Assembly: GCF_019649055.1 (NCBI RefSeq)
Contig: NW_026570376.1
Coordinates: 186,001-250,000 of the forward strand
DNA from: Paramacrobiotus metropolitanus
Taxonomy: Eukaryota; Tardigrada; Eutardigrada; Parachela; Macrobiotidae
Direction: 5' to 3'
Length of the DNA stretch: 64,000 nt
Part shown: one piece after another, positions 29,013 to 39,482 of the stretch
Layout of the letters: each line of letters begins with the position of its first letter
Position numbering within the stretch: position 1 is the first letter of the stretch
Translations under genes and position numbers: made by a program
The notes under the pieces: generated by a model
What the model saw: only the letters and a program-made list of their open reading frames with translations
What the model was told of the DNA's origin: nothing
Database searches by the model: none

Positions 29013-29810
29013 ATGCCGCCTATTGATCCTAACCGAGCCTTTGATAAGCTGGTAGACGCTATTTTTCATTCGTCCTCCAACCAGCAGCAACAGCAGTATA
29101 ATGCCGGTTATAATCACCGAGGAAGGGGTGGAGCCCGTGGTGCTTACCGTGGCAACTTTCGTCCGTACGGCCGAGGAAATCATAGGAACTTTGGAGACAA
29201 TAACTTGCGTCGTGGAAACGATCATTGGCGTCGTAATGGCCGACCTCTGGGCGCACCGGAAGTTATTGAAGTACCTGATGGAGTCGATCACCCAGTTGCT
29301 CCAGTGGAAGCTGCCGCCACAAACATGGAGGTTGATGACCCGGGCAACCAAGCAGCGAATGCACCGAATCCGGTCCAAGGCAACGGAAATGTTGCTGCAG
29401 GTGAGCCCAATGGTGTCAACCCTGCTGTCAATCTACATGGCCCACCAGCCTTGAATGCCGTTGTCGTTCCTCCGGCTGTCATTCCACCTGCGCAGCAGCA
29501 AGCCCCGCAGAACGCCGAGTTTCCGGGTCTGCCACCAAACGTGTTGCCCCTTGCCGAAGTGCCGATTGTCCGCGATGCCCGCGACCGTTCTCCGGCTGAT
29601 CGCCCACGCGCGCCGTCCGCGCCTTCCGGCCCTGTTGGATCAGCTGAGCATAATTTTGTGCCTGGTTATTTGGCCCAGCAACAGCAGCGTGAATTGGATG
29701 CTGATCGCCGACGTCAGATGGCTGCGGAAGTTTCTCGCCGTTTGGATGCCGCTGCATCTGGCTCTGGTATTACTGGTCTCTTTTCATTGGCTCCCAGTGC
29801 TGGCAAGTAA
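29013..29810 (+). CDS. Accessory protein G (RGG-box and proline-rich protein)
   Basis: 265 aa. ATG 29013 is the first methionine of the frame. Residues 1-30 are helical, then QQQQQYNAGYNHRGRGGARGAYRGN and later RPYGRGNHRN and RRGNDHWRRNG form an RGG/RG region to about 85. A long Pro/Ala/Val-rich linker follows, with a final helix LAQQQQRELDADRRRQMAAEVSRRL written in the 225-250 region. RGG boxes bind RNA, and the Gag C-terminus of the same element has a similar composition, so a second nucleocapsid-like protein is possible. An AATAAA lies at 30134. Confidence 0.7.
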   Translation: MPPIDPNRAFDKLVDAIFHSSSNQQQQQYNAGYNHRGRGGARGAYRGNFRPYGRGNHRNFGDNNLRRGNDHWRRNGRPLGAPEVIEVPDGVDHPVAPVEAAATNMEVDDPGNQAANAPNPVQGNGNVAAGEPNGVNPAVNLHGPPALNAVVVPPAVIPPAQQQAPQNAEFPGLPPNVLPLAEVPIVRDARDRSPADRPRAPSAPSGPVGSAEHNFVPGYLAQQQQRELDADRRRQMAAEVSRRLDAAASGSGITGLFSLAPSAGK

Positions 29811-30437
29811 CCTTGACTCACCTTTGCCATTGACCTTGTTTGCCTTCTTTGATCTCATATTGTTTCTCACTTTGTTGTACCGAAGCTATTTTGCCTTTTT
29901 GATTTTATTACTGCTTCTCTACTGGTTTAAATTTGGTTCTGTGTACCAGTAATCTGTACTGATCTTTATATGATTTTGTCTAGCTTGTTTGTTGTTGTTG
30001 ACCGTGTTATTGTGGTGCAATCTGGATTCGAGAATTCGTAAGAATACCAGTCGGATGATTCACTCGTACGTTCAATGCATAATAGTTCAATCAACCACAA
30101 GCCATATTCAACTTTAAGCATTTAATGTCAGCTAATAAAGCCTTATGCCGTCTCCGTACATACAAAGCACCGTCTAAACTTAAACGGCACAGTATTAGTA
30201 ATTCATAGTTCCCCTTCCTGGATCCTTGGACCTCCGCCCTGCCAACCCGTGGACTTCCGGATGCCTTTTCGCCAAAGATTTCACACTCTAGCTCTCTCGG
30301 AATCGCGGCGTACAGTCACATTGGGCATCAGATGGACACGTGGATTGTGCGGTGGATCGGGATCAGGATGGATGGAAGTGCACAATCGCACTGGGATGTT
30401 GCGGGATGGATTGTTTATTTTGGCACGGCCAAGCATC
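29811..30437. other. Untranslated 3' region of the element
   Basis: No convincing ORF. GATCTCATATTGT at about 29850 also occurs near 22540, suggesting that the 3' flanks of ORFs C and G are related. Confidence 0.4.
30134..30139 (+). terminator. Poly(A) signal AATAAA after ORF G
   Basis: AATAAA 324 nt after the ORF G stop; it could also serve upstream accessory transcripts. Confidence 0.4.
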
Positions 30438-30448
30438 GTTCGTGGGGG
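30438..30448 (+). promoter_or_regulatory. 3' polypurine tract
   Basis: GTTCGTGGGGG ends directly at the TG of the 3' LTR. It is short and G-rich. Three similar copies lie in pol at 13075-13278. Confidence 0.65.
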
Positions 30449-31020
30449 TGACGTATGGGAGTAGGATCATACGCCGGATGTACGTACGGATGCTGACTGT
30501 CCGCCTTCCACCTGCAACACAACGGATAATCTAGTCAATCTCTTCTGTGATTTGTTGTTCTCTTTTACTAGCGATGTATATGATGTCATAATGCGAAGTC
30601 TATATAAGTTCCTGTTTCTTCTAATATCGGAATCAGTAGTCTGAGATTTACTTCTGAGACTGCTTCCTAATTACGATTTCCTAGCGTTGTGAACTGTGAT
30701 GTGTATTGGATAAAGAGACAGCAATACTTGTTCCTTCTGATGTACATGATCGTTCCCGGATTATTGCATAGAATACAGGTTTGCTCGTGACACTATCGTC
30801 CTAGCTCTTGCCGATCCTCACAGGACTTACGACCGGAAGTTGTGGTTAGCTTGTTCCTGAGGGATTCCTGACTCGTGTTCCTGAATCGTTCGTCTTATTT
30901 CCACCATAGTTCTTCTGTTACAGTTTGAGAGTACGAGTGCCTACCGATTGAGCATTACAGGCGTGGAAGAGTAAAGATTGTTCATGGAGCCTTAAACGGC
31001 GTGAACGCTTATACACGACA
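30449..31020 (+). repeat. 3' LTR
   Basis: 572 bp, one difference from the 5' LTR; followed by the target duplication GTAT at 31021-31024. Confidence 0.95.
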
Positions 31021-31024
31021 GTAT
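31021..31024 (+). repeat. Target site duplication GTAT, right
   Basis: Repeats 7023-7026 on the other side of the element. Confidence 0.85.
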
Positions 31025-31055
31025 TTACGGTATAATCCGGAGTCATGACCTATGC

Positions 31056-32114
31056 GTGATGTGGTCTGTAGTGCTCCTCAAACTATTCTCGCTGATTCAG
31101 GCACTCTCGCATAGTTGCCGTCTGTGGTTTTTAATTATATTGAAAATGACACTGGATGGCGGATGGAGCGATGGATGCTCCTCCTCTCCGAAACTGACGC
31201 CCCGTAAGATTTTCTACGATTTTTCAACATTCTTCGGCAAGTTTTCTACATATTTCTGTTTCAAAAATTTTTTCAGTGGAAACATTCCTTCTAAAAGCCG
31301 AGCAGCAAATGCAAGATGGTCGGATGCTGTTGCCGATCCTCGACCGGTTTTTACCACCAGCAGTGGAGCAGGAGATCATCCGCGCTGCCACCGGGACAAC
31401 CGTGTCGTTTTCCTGTACACCTCTGGCGACGGGCGTCATGGATCCAAAACAGCTTATCTGGCGTCATAAAAACTTGATGATTTTCGCCAACTCCAGTGTA
31501 CCACCGACCACGTCCGAGGCGTATTTCTATACGCACGCCACACATGGACATGCCAGCCACTTTTTCCTCCACAACATGACCTTTGGCGCTAGCGGGACCG
31601 TCCAGTGTCTACAGTACTGCAACGACAGCTTATGCGTGGTGAAGCGATGGGAACTCGTGGGGAATTCCGCTCGGCGAAAGAAGTCTTTAAGGGCGACATT
31701 ACAATTAGCAAAACCCCAAAAACCCAGTTCCGCGAGCGTTCCTGGATTTCTTTTACGTGCACAACTACGTACAGCTGCGATTGCGATAGATATCCGAACT
31801 TCATCTGGAAAGCGGACGGGAAATTCATGGATGTGCCCAGGGAGCAACAACGCGGGATGACGGACTACTTACTCACAGCTTTTGATTCGCGAACCATATC
31901 GCTAGTTGGGCTGACGACAGACTATATTGGTTTGAAATGCCGACTCTCTACCGATCCAGTAAAAGTGCCATGTCAAATGAACCTGACAGCAATTCAATGG
32001 CTGGTAATTCGTCAGCAACCAGTCGTGGTCGAGTGCTGGGTTCAACCGGACCGCACTGTAAATGAATGGTTCGTTCAGAAAGTCACTATTGACGTTTCTG
32101 GCCAAAAGATATGA
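31056..32114 (+). pseudogene. Ig-like secreted-type protein, copy 1, with a one-base frame break
   Basis: Exon 1 31056-31203 (hydrophobic start MMWSVVLLKLFSLIQAL, a possible signal peptide), intron 31204-31276, exon 2 31277-32114. Two Ig-like segments are visible: VSFSCTP...LIWRH...SGTVQC and ISFTCTT...YPNFIWKADGK; a conserved end VVVECWVQPDRTVNEWF follows. Compared with copy 2 at 42490, the sequence GGGGAATTCC at 31659-31668 is one base shorter than GGGGAAATTAC there, and the frame changes at that point. No transmembrane segment. I do not recognise the family. The giant LTR element starts 36 bp upstream of the first ATG, so regulation is probably changed. Sequencing error is an alternative for the frame break. 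Confidence 0.65.
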
Positions 32115-33401
32115 CATGGTATATCACATAGAACTGACAGAAGTATTGAGTATGTCTGTGATACCTTTCTGTTTTTTTGTTACAAATTTTTGTGCGCTTC
32201 GTTAGTTATATTTCCTATAATAATGATCGACCACCATCCTTTCTTCAAAAGAATGGAGAAATGCACACGCCTAATATTAGCGCCAAGTGTAAAAATACTT
32301 CGGTAGAGTGCATGCAGTATGGTCAACCGTTCAGTAGTGTAATACAAAAAATGTAGTGTAGTGTAAATTAAGGCTTGGGCTAATACCACCACAGTTCACA
32401 ACAAAACGGAATCGTCACTACAGTCCACATCGCAGTTTGGTTAACTGCACTGCAGAAGGTCATCTGACGTTTTACTATATGCACTCAGGGCCGTCGTTAG
32501 ACCCCTATCCAGTTTTCAAAACACTACTCCTCCTACAGTTTCCATCCGATAATTTTTCTGAATACACCATTGAACTCAGCGTAAAATTCTGAACAAGATG
32601 ATTGAGGCCGATTTTTGAAATTCGAATTTCCCCTGGATCGACTACCACGGGCGGTTGCCCTGTGCGACAGGTATGTTTTTGGGGCTTTCTCCCCTGGCCC
32701 CCTAAACATATTTTGACACTAAAAAACACTAAAAAACACAAAAAACAGTGCATAATGCACTGTAGTACGCTAATGGCACTAGCACAGTCAGTTGACCGAT
32801 GGTGGTAGTTGGGACCTTCGACTCGTCTCGTTATTTTTCGTTCTTCGCGATATCGCTCGGTGCTGCTGAGCTTTTTCGGTTTAGTATTAATTTTCTCTTC
32901 CTCAATCATTGCAAGTTCGTTTTAGTTTTGTTGTAGCATTAGAAATTCATATACAACGTTTTTCCCGCACTCATGATTGAACAAAATATTGCCTTCCGTG
33001 TAGCAGTAAATGGCAGCGTAGAAGCAATCGTAAATATCATATTTTCGTTGTGCGTTTGGAATATTCAGTTGCGCTATCCAAGTTTTAATCCATTTAATAA
33101 CATGGAAAACGCAGAGTGTGTGCAATAGTCAATTGATTACTTGTAGTTGAGCGTACATACTGATAGGCAGATTCCGAAGGATTTCTAATTGCATGAAACT
33201 CGAATAAGCAGAAACTTTATGGAAACTATAGCTTTTAAGATCAGTATATAATAGATGTCTTAATTTTTTTCCAATTTCTTTTGTTTTTCGTTTTCGATTT
33301 TACTGTCGTCTTTGACAAAGGGCATTCCAAATGTGAATTTTGCTAATTTTGCACTTGGCGGTGTAAAGCGTTCCGCTAAAATTCAGAGTGCCCTTTTCTC
33401 G
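32115..33401. other. Spacer without supported gene
   Basis: AT-rich DNA with a small palindrome (GTGCATAATGCAC at 32748) and A-rich repeats (CTAAAAAACA) near 32720. Minus-strand ORFs here are short and lack recognisable domains. Confidence 0.45.
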
Positions 33402-34575
33402 TAGGTTAATTGGCTGGTTATTCGATAATCGGATTTTTCTAGGCGCAGCTAATTAAGTATATTTCTACACGCTATTTCCGCAGTTTTGCGGTTTCCCGGC
33501 CAGCAGAACCAGCATGCTACCTGATGCAACGTCCAGCTGCAGCTGTGTGTATGTGCTGCCTGTAGACGACTCAGGACTGGAGAACATGTGTTTTCTCTGA
33601 TATCTGAATGTTACCATAGTGTATCATTTGTGCGCTTATTGGGATGTTGCTCACGAGGCAGTCGATACTCGATAGCGGAAACTGAAAAGGACAGCGGAGT
33701 TAAAAGCAGACCGCAGTGAAGCCGTCTTATCTGTTTATCTGTACAGTACCCATACACGTAGAAACCGTTCATAGTAATGCTGGGAAACGAAGCCACTGTG
33801 CTTCGGTTAGAAAACCCTGTTATAGACAGGATGAGAGAAAAACCGCGGATAATCCGGGGCAGTTTTTGCCACAACGTCTGCAATAGACGTTCATGGAAAG
33901 CTGTTAATAATGCAGCTGCGAGACAAGATCAATAGACGGCTTATCGATTCTTTTATTCTGTTAGTTTATTTAAACCGCGGCGAAGATGTTGTAACTTGTG
34001 ACATGCACACCTCGATACAAGAGATACACGTGAAATCACCAGTTTATTGTTAAGGGCACTGCTTGTGGCCATTAAATTCATTTGCGACCTTTAAATATGA
34101 ATTTCTTCATGATCATCAAAATGACGGAAGGCAGGTGGACGATTTTATCCGATTCTTGCCCGTACCAGGAATAATTAAAGTATGCGTTGCACCATACACG
34201 TGACTTCGCGTGCGCTTTTGAATGATCGATGCTCTCCCATTCGGATTGCTCTTTAGCGTAATCGCGGTTCTCCTTGATCATACGCCAAGGAAAACCGGGA
34301 TTACGCTAAAGATATCTTGGACTATGCCTTTGCCATGATAGTCAGGACACTGGAGTGCCAAGCGATATCTTCCGTTCCAGTTGCCGGAATGCAAGTTGCG
34401 ACTTTGTATTATTTATTTCATAATTTAGATGTACCCGTGCTTCAATGGTAATTTATCAAAAGCTGCAGCTTTAGAGTTTTGATGAATGGGAGCAAATTTG
34501 GAGGGTACGTTTCTGCCGTCGCTTGTGCACTGGAACTCAGACTGAGACTGCTCTGCTCTTCCATTCGACTGCTAA
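33402..34575 (+). repeat. Diverged segmental duplicate, right copy (partner 4358-5290)
   Basis: TAGGTTAATTGGCTGG at 33403, TTTCCCGGCC near 33491, AGTTTTTGCCACA near 33860, GCAAGTTGCGACTTTGTA near 34390 and CTGCTCTTCCATT near 34552 follow the order of the left copy. It has gained and lost segments. Confidence 0.6.
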
Positions 34576-34845
34576 TACAAAGAACACTTCGAAAAGTTTT
34601 CGGAAAAGCTTTCTAAAAACAATTAAAATTCACTACGGACCACTTCGGAAAATAGGGAAGTTTCTTAAGAGTCAGCGGCATTAAGACTATGAATGCCCAA
34701 TACTAACCACGTGTTGGCGAGTCCATAAAAACCGGTTTAAAGGTTGCACGAGTATGAATAATACGACTGTACGAGTATGAATTCGTATAGAGAACGACAA
34801 TCAAATGCTTATTCCACTTAAATACTGCAAGGCGATGCGTAGGAG

Positions 34846-35671
34846 TAGGGTTGTCATCACGTCATCACACACTTTCACAATCACGCCGTCTTCCTGCTCG
34901 CAATCCCATCATGCCGAACAATTGCAGCAAAAAAATGTGATGAGTGATGGGACGGTGATGTGATGGGATGAATTTGTATTGTTAAAAATGAAAGGTCAAA
35001 ATCCGGCACCTGAACTATAGCGCGCTGCGCCTCGGCAGTGCATACATTTCTAGATAATAATAACCTACATTTCTAAGTGATTCTAACGAATTCGGTGAAG
35101 GAGCAGTTTAGAATCGAGAAATGCGAATGGTTGCGCTGATTCACATACTGTTACAGATACTTTGAGGCTTGATTGTGAGTGACTTGGTTCACCGCTGATT
35201 TGATTTTATGGAAAAGATACTTGCAAAAAGGTGTAGCAATTTGATATCGTCATAGTCATTGGGCAAGGCTTGATTTTGCAAAATTACAGTATCAGTATCT
35301 GCCAAAATAGACGGCGATTGGGATGCTGAAGTGACCATTGTGGAAGATAATGATACGATACAGTACTTGACGTAATTCGTCAACGGCTTTTTACTTCTTG
35401 AGAACTATTGCGAGAACCATCAGATTCCGTTGCGTGCGATTTTTGGGTTTTGACTGTTGTTAATTTGTTGTGATTTACTAATAACGTCGGTTAATAAACT
35501 TTCTTTACGTTTGTTTCGAAAGGCTTCTTTATTGTAATAAAAAACTAGCAAAAAAGTTTTAGTTTTATTTGCGAAAAATATGTCAGAAATTAATCAATAA
35601 ATTAGCAGTCTATCCCACATTCCCATCACATCCCACGTACCCTCCAAAACCTTGGTGGGATGACAACCCTA
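34846..35671. mobile_element. hAT-type non-autonomous DNA transposon (826 bp)
   Basis: Terminal inverted repeats TAGGGTTGTCATC (34846) and its complement at 35671 are flanked by CGTAGGAG (34838-34845) and CGTAGAAG (35672-35679), an 8-bp target duplication with one difference. Eight-bp duplications and TAGGG ends fit hAT. The inside holds GTGATGGGA-type short repeats and only short ORFs, so it cannot encode a transposase. Confidence 0.7.
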
Positions 35672-36094
35672 CGTAGAAGTACGGTTTATATAAGTACACA
35701 TTTATACACAGTGCAAACGCATCGACTCGAGTGTAGAGAGTGGACTACTTACTAAGGTCTAGACACATTCCTGAAATCTGCAAGGCATGCAAGCTGCGTG
35801 GCATTAGGCTGTAGCCTGTACAATTGTACCGCAGTCTCTAGGCACGCCATTGGCATAGTCATTTCATAGGATTTCCATACGAGTCTTATGCACCAGATAA
35901 CGTTCATATTTTTTCCCTTTTTATTGTTCTCGGTCCTCCGATGATTTAGCAGGATATACTTTATCCCATGAATATCTGCCCGTATATTTTGCTGTTCTGG
36001 GTGTCCTCCAGGTTTTTGCTAATTAAGCAGTTGACAACTGAAATTTGAAACTGAATTGCAAAATTAATATTACTGTAATGCCTGTCCCGCGGCG

Positions 36095-39000
36095 ATGAAA
36101 CCCGAAGCTCACGCTTCTCGCCAACATCCCGTTTCGCCCGACCCCGTTGGCAGGATGTCCGTCCTCCCGTCCTCTGACACCCCCGCGCCCCCGGGCGGGC
36201 TCCCGAACGATAGCGTCTTCACCTTCGAGACCCTGGTGGACCTCGCCGCCCGGATTGATCCCCTGGTCTGGCTGTCCTCCGTCAGCTACCACCGCCACAG
36301 TATCCTCTTCTACCAGCTGCATTGGGACGTGGATGCCGTGCCCACCGTGGCCAAATCGGTGACGCTGGCGTGGGGCGATGAGGAGGCGGGGGAGAGTGGA
36401 CTACCCATCCCCCTGCTGTGTATCGGGGAGAAAAGCTGGACCCCACGTGTGGACTGCTGATCTTGGGGCATCGGGAGGTGCGCGGGGAGGCCGATGTGCG
36501 GAAGCTGTTGGAGCATGTCAATCAGTGCCCGGCGGAGGAGGTCGTGCAGGAGATGGATAAGGCGGAGATGGGTAATGGGCAGGTGCTGCACAACGGCACC
36601 GTCGGAGGTACAATTTGAGCTATTTCTGGTGTTCTGTTCTCGGGATATTACAGTATTTCGAACATTATTAACAGAATATTTAGGAATTCCATTATTCCAA
36701 ATATTTTTAAAATTTGTATCTGGAATAGAAGTTTGTTTTTAGGATTATATAACCTAGTTCAGTTCTGGTTTATTATTTTGTTTTCTCAGGAAATGCCGTA
36801 GTCGCATAGAAGTTGTTATTTTCTATTGAAGAACACTTTAAAAATAACAAAAAAGTTTTAAATAAAAGATAAGGGTAATTAACCAGACCAGGGAATGGCT
36901 TCATAAAAATAGGTAGCAGTTACGGAAAACTTGCTTCTTGTCCCCTTGCTTGTTACTAAAACATTTGAGCAGCAAAACGCTGACTGGTTTTTTCGCCATC
37001 AAATATGTGCAAAAATTGTGTCATTGTTATCGTGAAAAAATGCAAAAATGTTTCCCAGAGAAAATTAAAACATTGATTTTCCGTTGAAAAAGTCCGTATG
37101 ACACGTTCTCATTTTGTTTGCCGTGAAAATTATTATACGTACGTACACGTCGTACAGTATACAGATATCTGTACTGTAATGCGAGAAAACGATATACAAT
37201 ACAAGTATTACGTACTCTTTCGTATCTCCGGGAGACCATTTTTACAATTTAATGCTACGCCATTAAACCAATAACTACTAAAATTGTTTGAAATAAAAAA
37301 TTTGGTTTAATTACAATTTTGTCATTTTGCTGTTGCAACTTAAATCTGGAAGACGTTTAAGGATCGCAAAGCTTTCAGGCCCAGTTTGCCGCTGCTCTAC
37401 CAAATCGCATTAATTTGACTCACCAGGGCACATACCGAAGCTATAAATTCAGAAAAACCTCATTTTTGGCAGAAAGGTAGAACAACTACGTAGGATGTTT
37501 AAAAAAATTATTTCATGTGCCATGGCCAATGGGCGTGGCCAAAACGAAATTTGAAAGTAAATCCTACACTATGCTGTAGCCTACAACCGTGTCATACGGT
37601 AAAACTTTAAACGATTTTCTTTAATTTGTATACAAAGAAGCTTTCGAATATTACTTGTAAGTCATAGCACACAGAAGTATTCCCAATTCAGCCGCCTGCG
37701 AAACGGGTTTGTAAATGGTGTGCAATGCATGCTTTAACTTGTTTCGCATGTCGGTACAAACGTGTTACCTACCGAGTAGATTTTGTAACTAGTTAACAGA
37801 ATCTAAACACAATCTGCAGAAAGGGAAACAACTATTACAATAAGCGAGCAGCACAGATAAATATATTTTAAATGAGTAAGCTGCCTTCGTACTGATTGTG
37901 CAGTATTATAAGTCTTTTAGTGTATGATGCGAAGCATTTGCTATAGGCTATGGCACAGTGTAGAATTTATTTCTGAATTTTGTTTTGACCACGCCCTGTT
38001 GACCATAGCACATGAAATAATTTTTCTAAGCATCCTACATACATAGTTGTTCTACCGTTCTGCCAAAAATGAGGTTTTTCTGAATTTCTAGCTTCGGTAT
38101 GTGCCCTGGTCAGTCAAACAACTTTTCGTATCGGCATGTTCGTAACTTCGTACGTATACGATATTACAGTTATGTTATAGCCTCCGCCGCCCTGCCAATC
38201 ATCTCCGCCGAGCAGGCACGCGATATCCTCCTCCTCTCGCAGAGTCTGCCGCGCGTGGAGACCCTCTCGGACCCGGCTAGCATGGCCACCCCGCTGCCTT
38301 CTCCCCCGTCCTGCGGCGGCAGGCCCCGGCCCGCTCCATGGCGACGCTCAACGGCTACCATCTGGACGACACGCCCACCGGCACGCCGCAGCCCACCTTC
38401 CTGGCAGCGGGCGCGTCCTTCTCCCGCAAGCGCAAGCCGGTGGAGTGCGACGTGTGCCACCAGATCTACTCCACCAAGCACTCCATGCTGCTGCACCGCC
38501 AATCACAGCATGAACATCTGCGGCACACCTGCGAATACTGCGACCGCTCCTTCTCCTATAAATATGACCTTTACACGTAAGTACCGGGAGCGGTATGGTC
38601 TGCGAGCGGAAATTCTTGTCGTCGATGCCGGTAGAGTTTTTCTTCAGTGTAAAAAATTTTCAGTGCTTTATGGGGGCTTCTTCGTAATTATGTCGACCGA
38701 TAATAATTTTTGAGTTTTAATATAAAAAACCCGCAGTTCGAGGCTACAAAGTAAATTTTATCAAATTGTACATAAGTAAAAATATATATAAAAAATGAAA
38801 AATTTATGTAAGAATTATTATATAATTTTATGTAAGACTCGTAAGGAGCGAAAATTGTAGTAGGAGTACATAATAATTATGATAAGTAAGTAATGTATCA
38901 GAGGTAAGCTTGAACGCGGCGACTGTATAATAAATACTGAAAATTTGATTGCATGGCAATCCTTGCATACGATCCGTATCAAAGACCGGGCAAGACGGAA

Positions 39001-39482
39001 TTTACTGTGTTGTGTGTATATTTCGTACTGTTTTTGTGTTGTGTGTATATTTCGTCATCGGTATATCTTACGCTGGCTGAACTCGCAAGTCAGCACTAAT
39101 ATTTCTAGTTTATGTGCATAGAGGGGCTCCAAAGTCGAACCGCGCTGAATGTCATACGTTCTAATTTCTGTAATATTACTTAATACGAGTGTTTTTGCAT
39201 AGAAATAATTATATGCACTCAAATTTTCCGACAAGAAAAAGTTTCACTGACATTTAATGGGCTGTTTTTATGGTAATGTATTTTTATCGTAGTTGTTTGT
39301 GCTAACGGTGCAGCACTGATGGTGTGGTTTTCCCTCGCAGGCACATGACCAAAGCCCATCCGGAAGTGGAAGGACTGGGCGCCAACTGTGAAGTGTGCGG
39401 CGTGTTGACGCACTTTGCCGTGTTGGAGGGCCATCAGAAGAAGTGCGGCCGGAAGGTCGTCAAGCAGAACGGCGGTGGTTAA
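36095..39482 (+). CDS. C2H2 zinc-finger protein gene (three exons)
   Basis: Exons 36095-36607, 38181-38576 and 39341-39482 with AG/GT borders and matching phases. Exon 1 (ATG 36095) encodes a domain of unknown family: FETLVDLAARIDPLVWL ... LHWDVDAVPTVAKSVTLAW ... GEADVRKLLEHVNQCP. Exon 2 has SRKRKPVECDVCHQIYSTKH, the first C2H2 finger. A second finger (CEYCDRSFSYKYDLYT) is completed across the exon 2/3 border by HMTKAH, and a third, C2HC-type, is CEVCGVLTHF...HQKKC; stop at 39480. Two frame breaks are needed at homopolymers: the A run at 36431-36434 and a C-rich tract at 38289-38307. DNA or RNA binding in the nucleus is likely. A long-TIR element sits in intron 1. Confidence 0.78.
37416..38118. 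mobile_element. Foldback/MITE-like element with long terminal inverted repeats in intron 1 of the zinc-finger gene
   Basis: The left end (TTGACTCACCAGGGCACATA at about 37416) pairs with the right end (TATGTGCCCTGGTCAGTCAA, ending about 38118). Imperfect pairing continues for over 200 bp, including AAACCTCATTTTTGGCAGAA. No clear target duplication was found, and no ORF of transposase type. Confidence 0.65.

Larger units (their letters stand above)
7027..31020 (+). mobile_element. Giant (23,994 bp) Ty3/gypsy-type LTR retrotransposon with accessory gene cargo
   Basis: The element is bounded by 572-bp LTRs that differ at one base, starts with TG, ends with CA and is flanked by GTAT. Order inside: PBS, structured leader, coiled-coil ORF (8387-10469), Gag (10533-11423), Pol in the order protease, extra zinc domain, RT, RNase H, integrase, extra zinc domain (11424-18996), then a roughly 11.5-kb accessory region with ORFs on both strands, a tRNA-like array, the PPT and the 3' LTR. 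RT-RNase H before integrase and the DD35E integrase with a GPY-like end place it in Ty3/gypsy. Typical members are 5-10 kb. No envelope-like protein with signal peptide and membrane anchor is seen. Near-identical LTRs mean a very recent insertion. Confidence 0.95.

Noticed and set aside
29455-29952. 165-codon plus-strand ORF overlapping accessory ORF G
   Set aside because: It is an alternate reading of the proline-rich region of ORF G followed by T-rich spacer.
18997-30448. Envelope gene in the 3' cargo
   Set aside because: None of the cargo ORFs has a signal peptide, fusion-type segment and C-terminal membrane anchor together.
32486-32665. CAGGGCC ... TTGCCCTG as ends of a hAT element
   Set aside because: Only about six bases pair and the flanking 8-mers (TATGCACT and TGCGACAG) differ.
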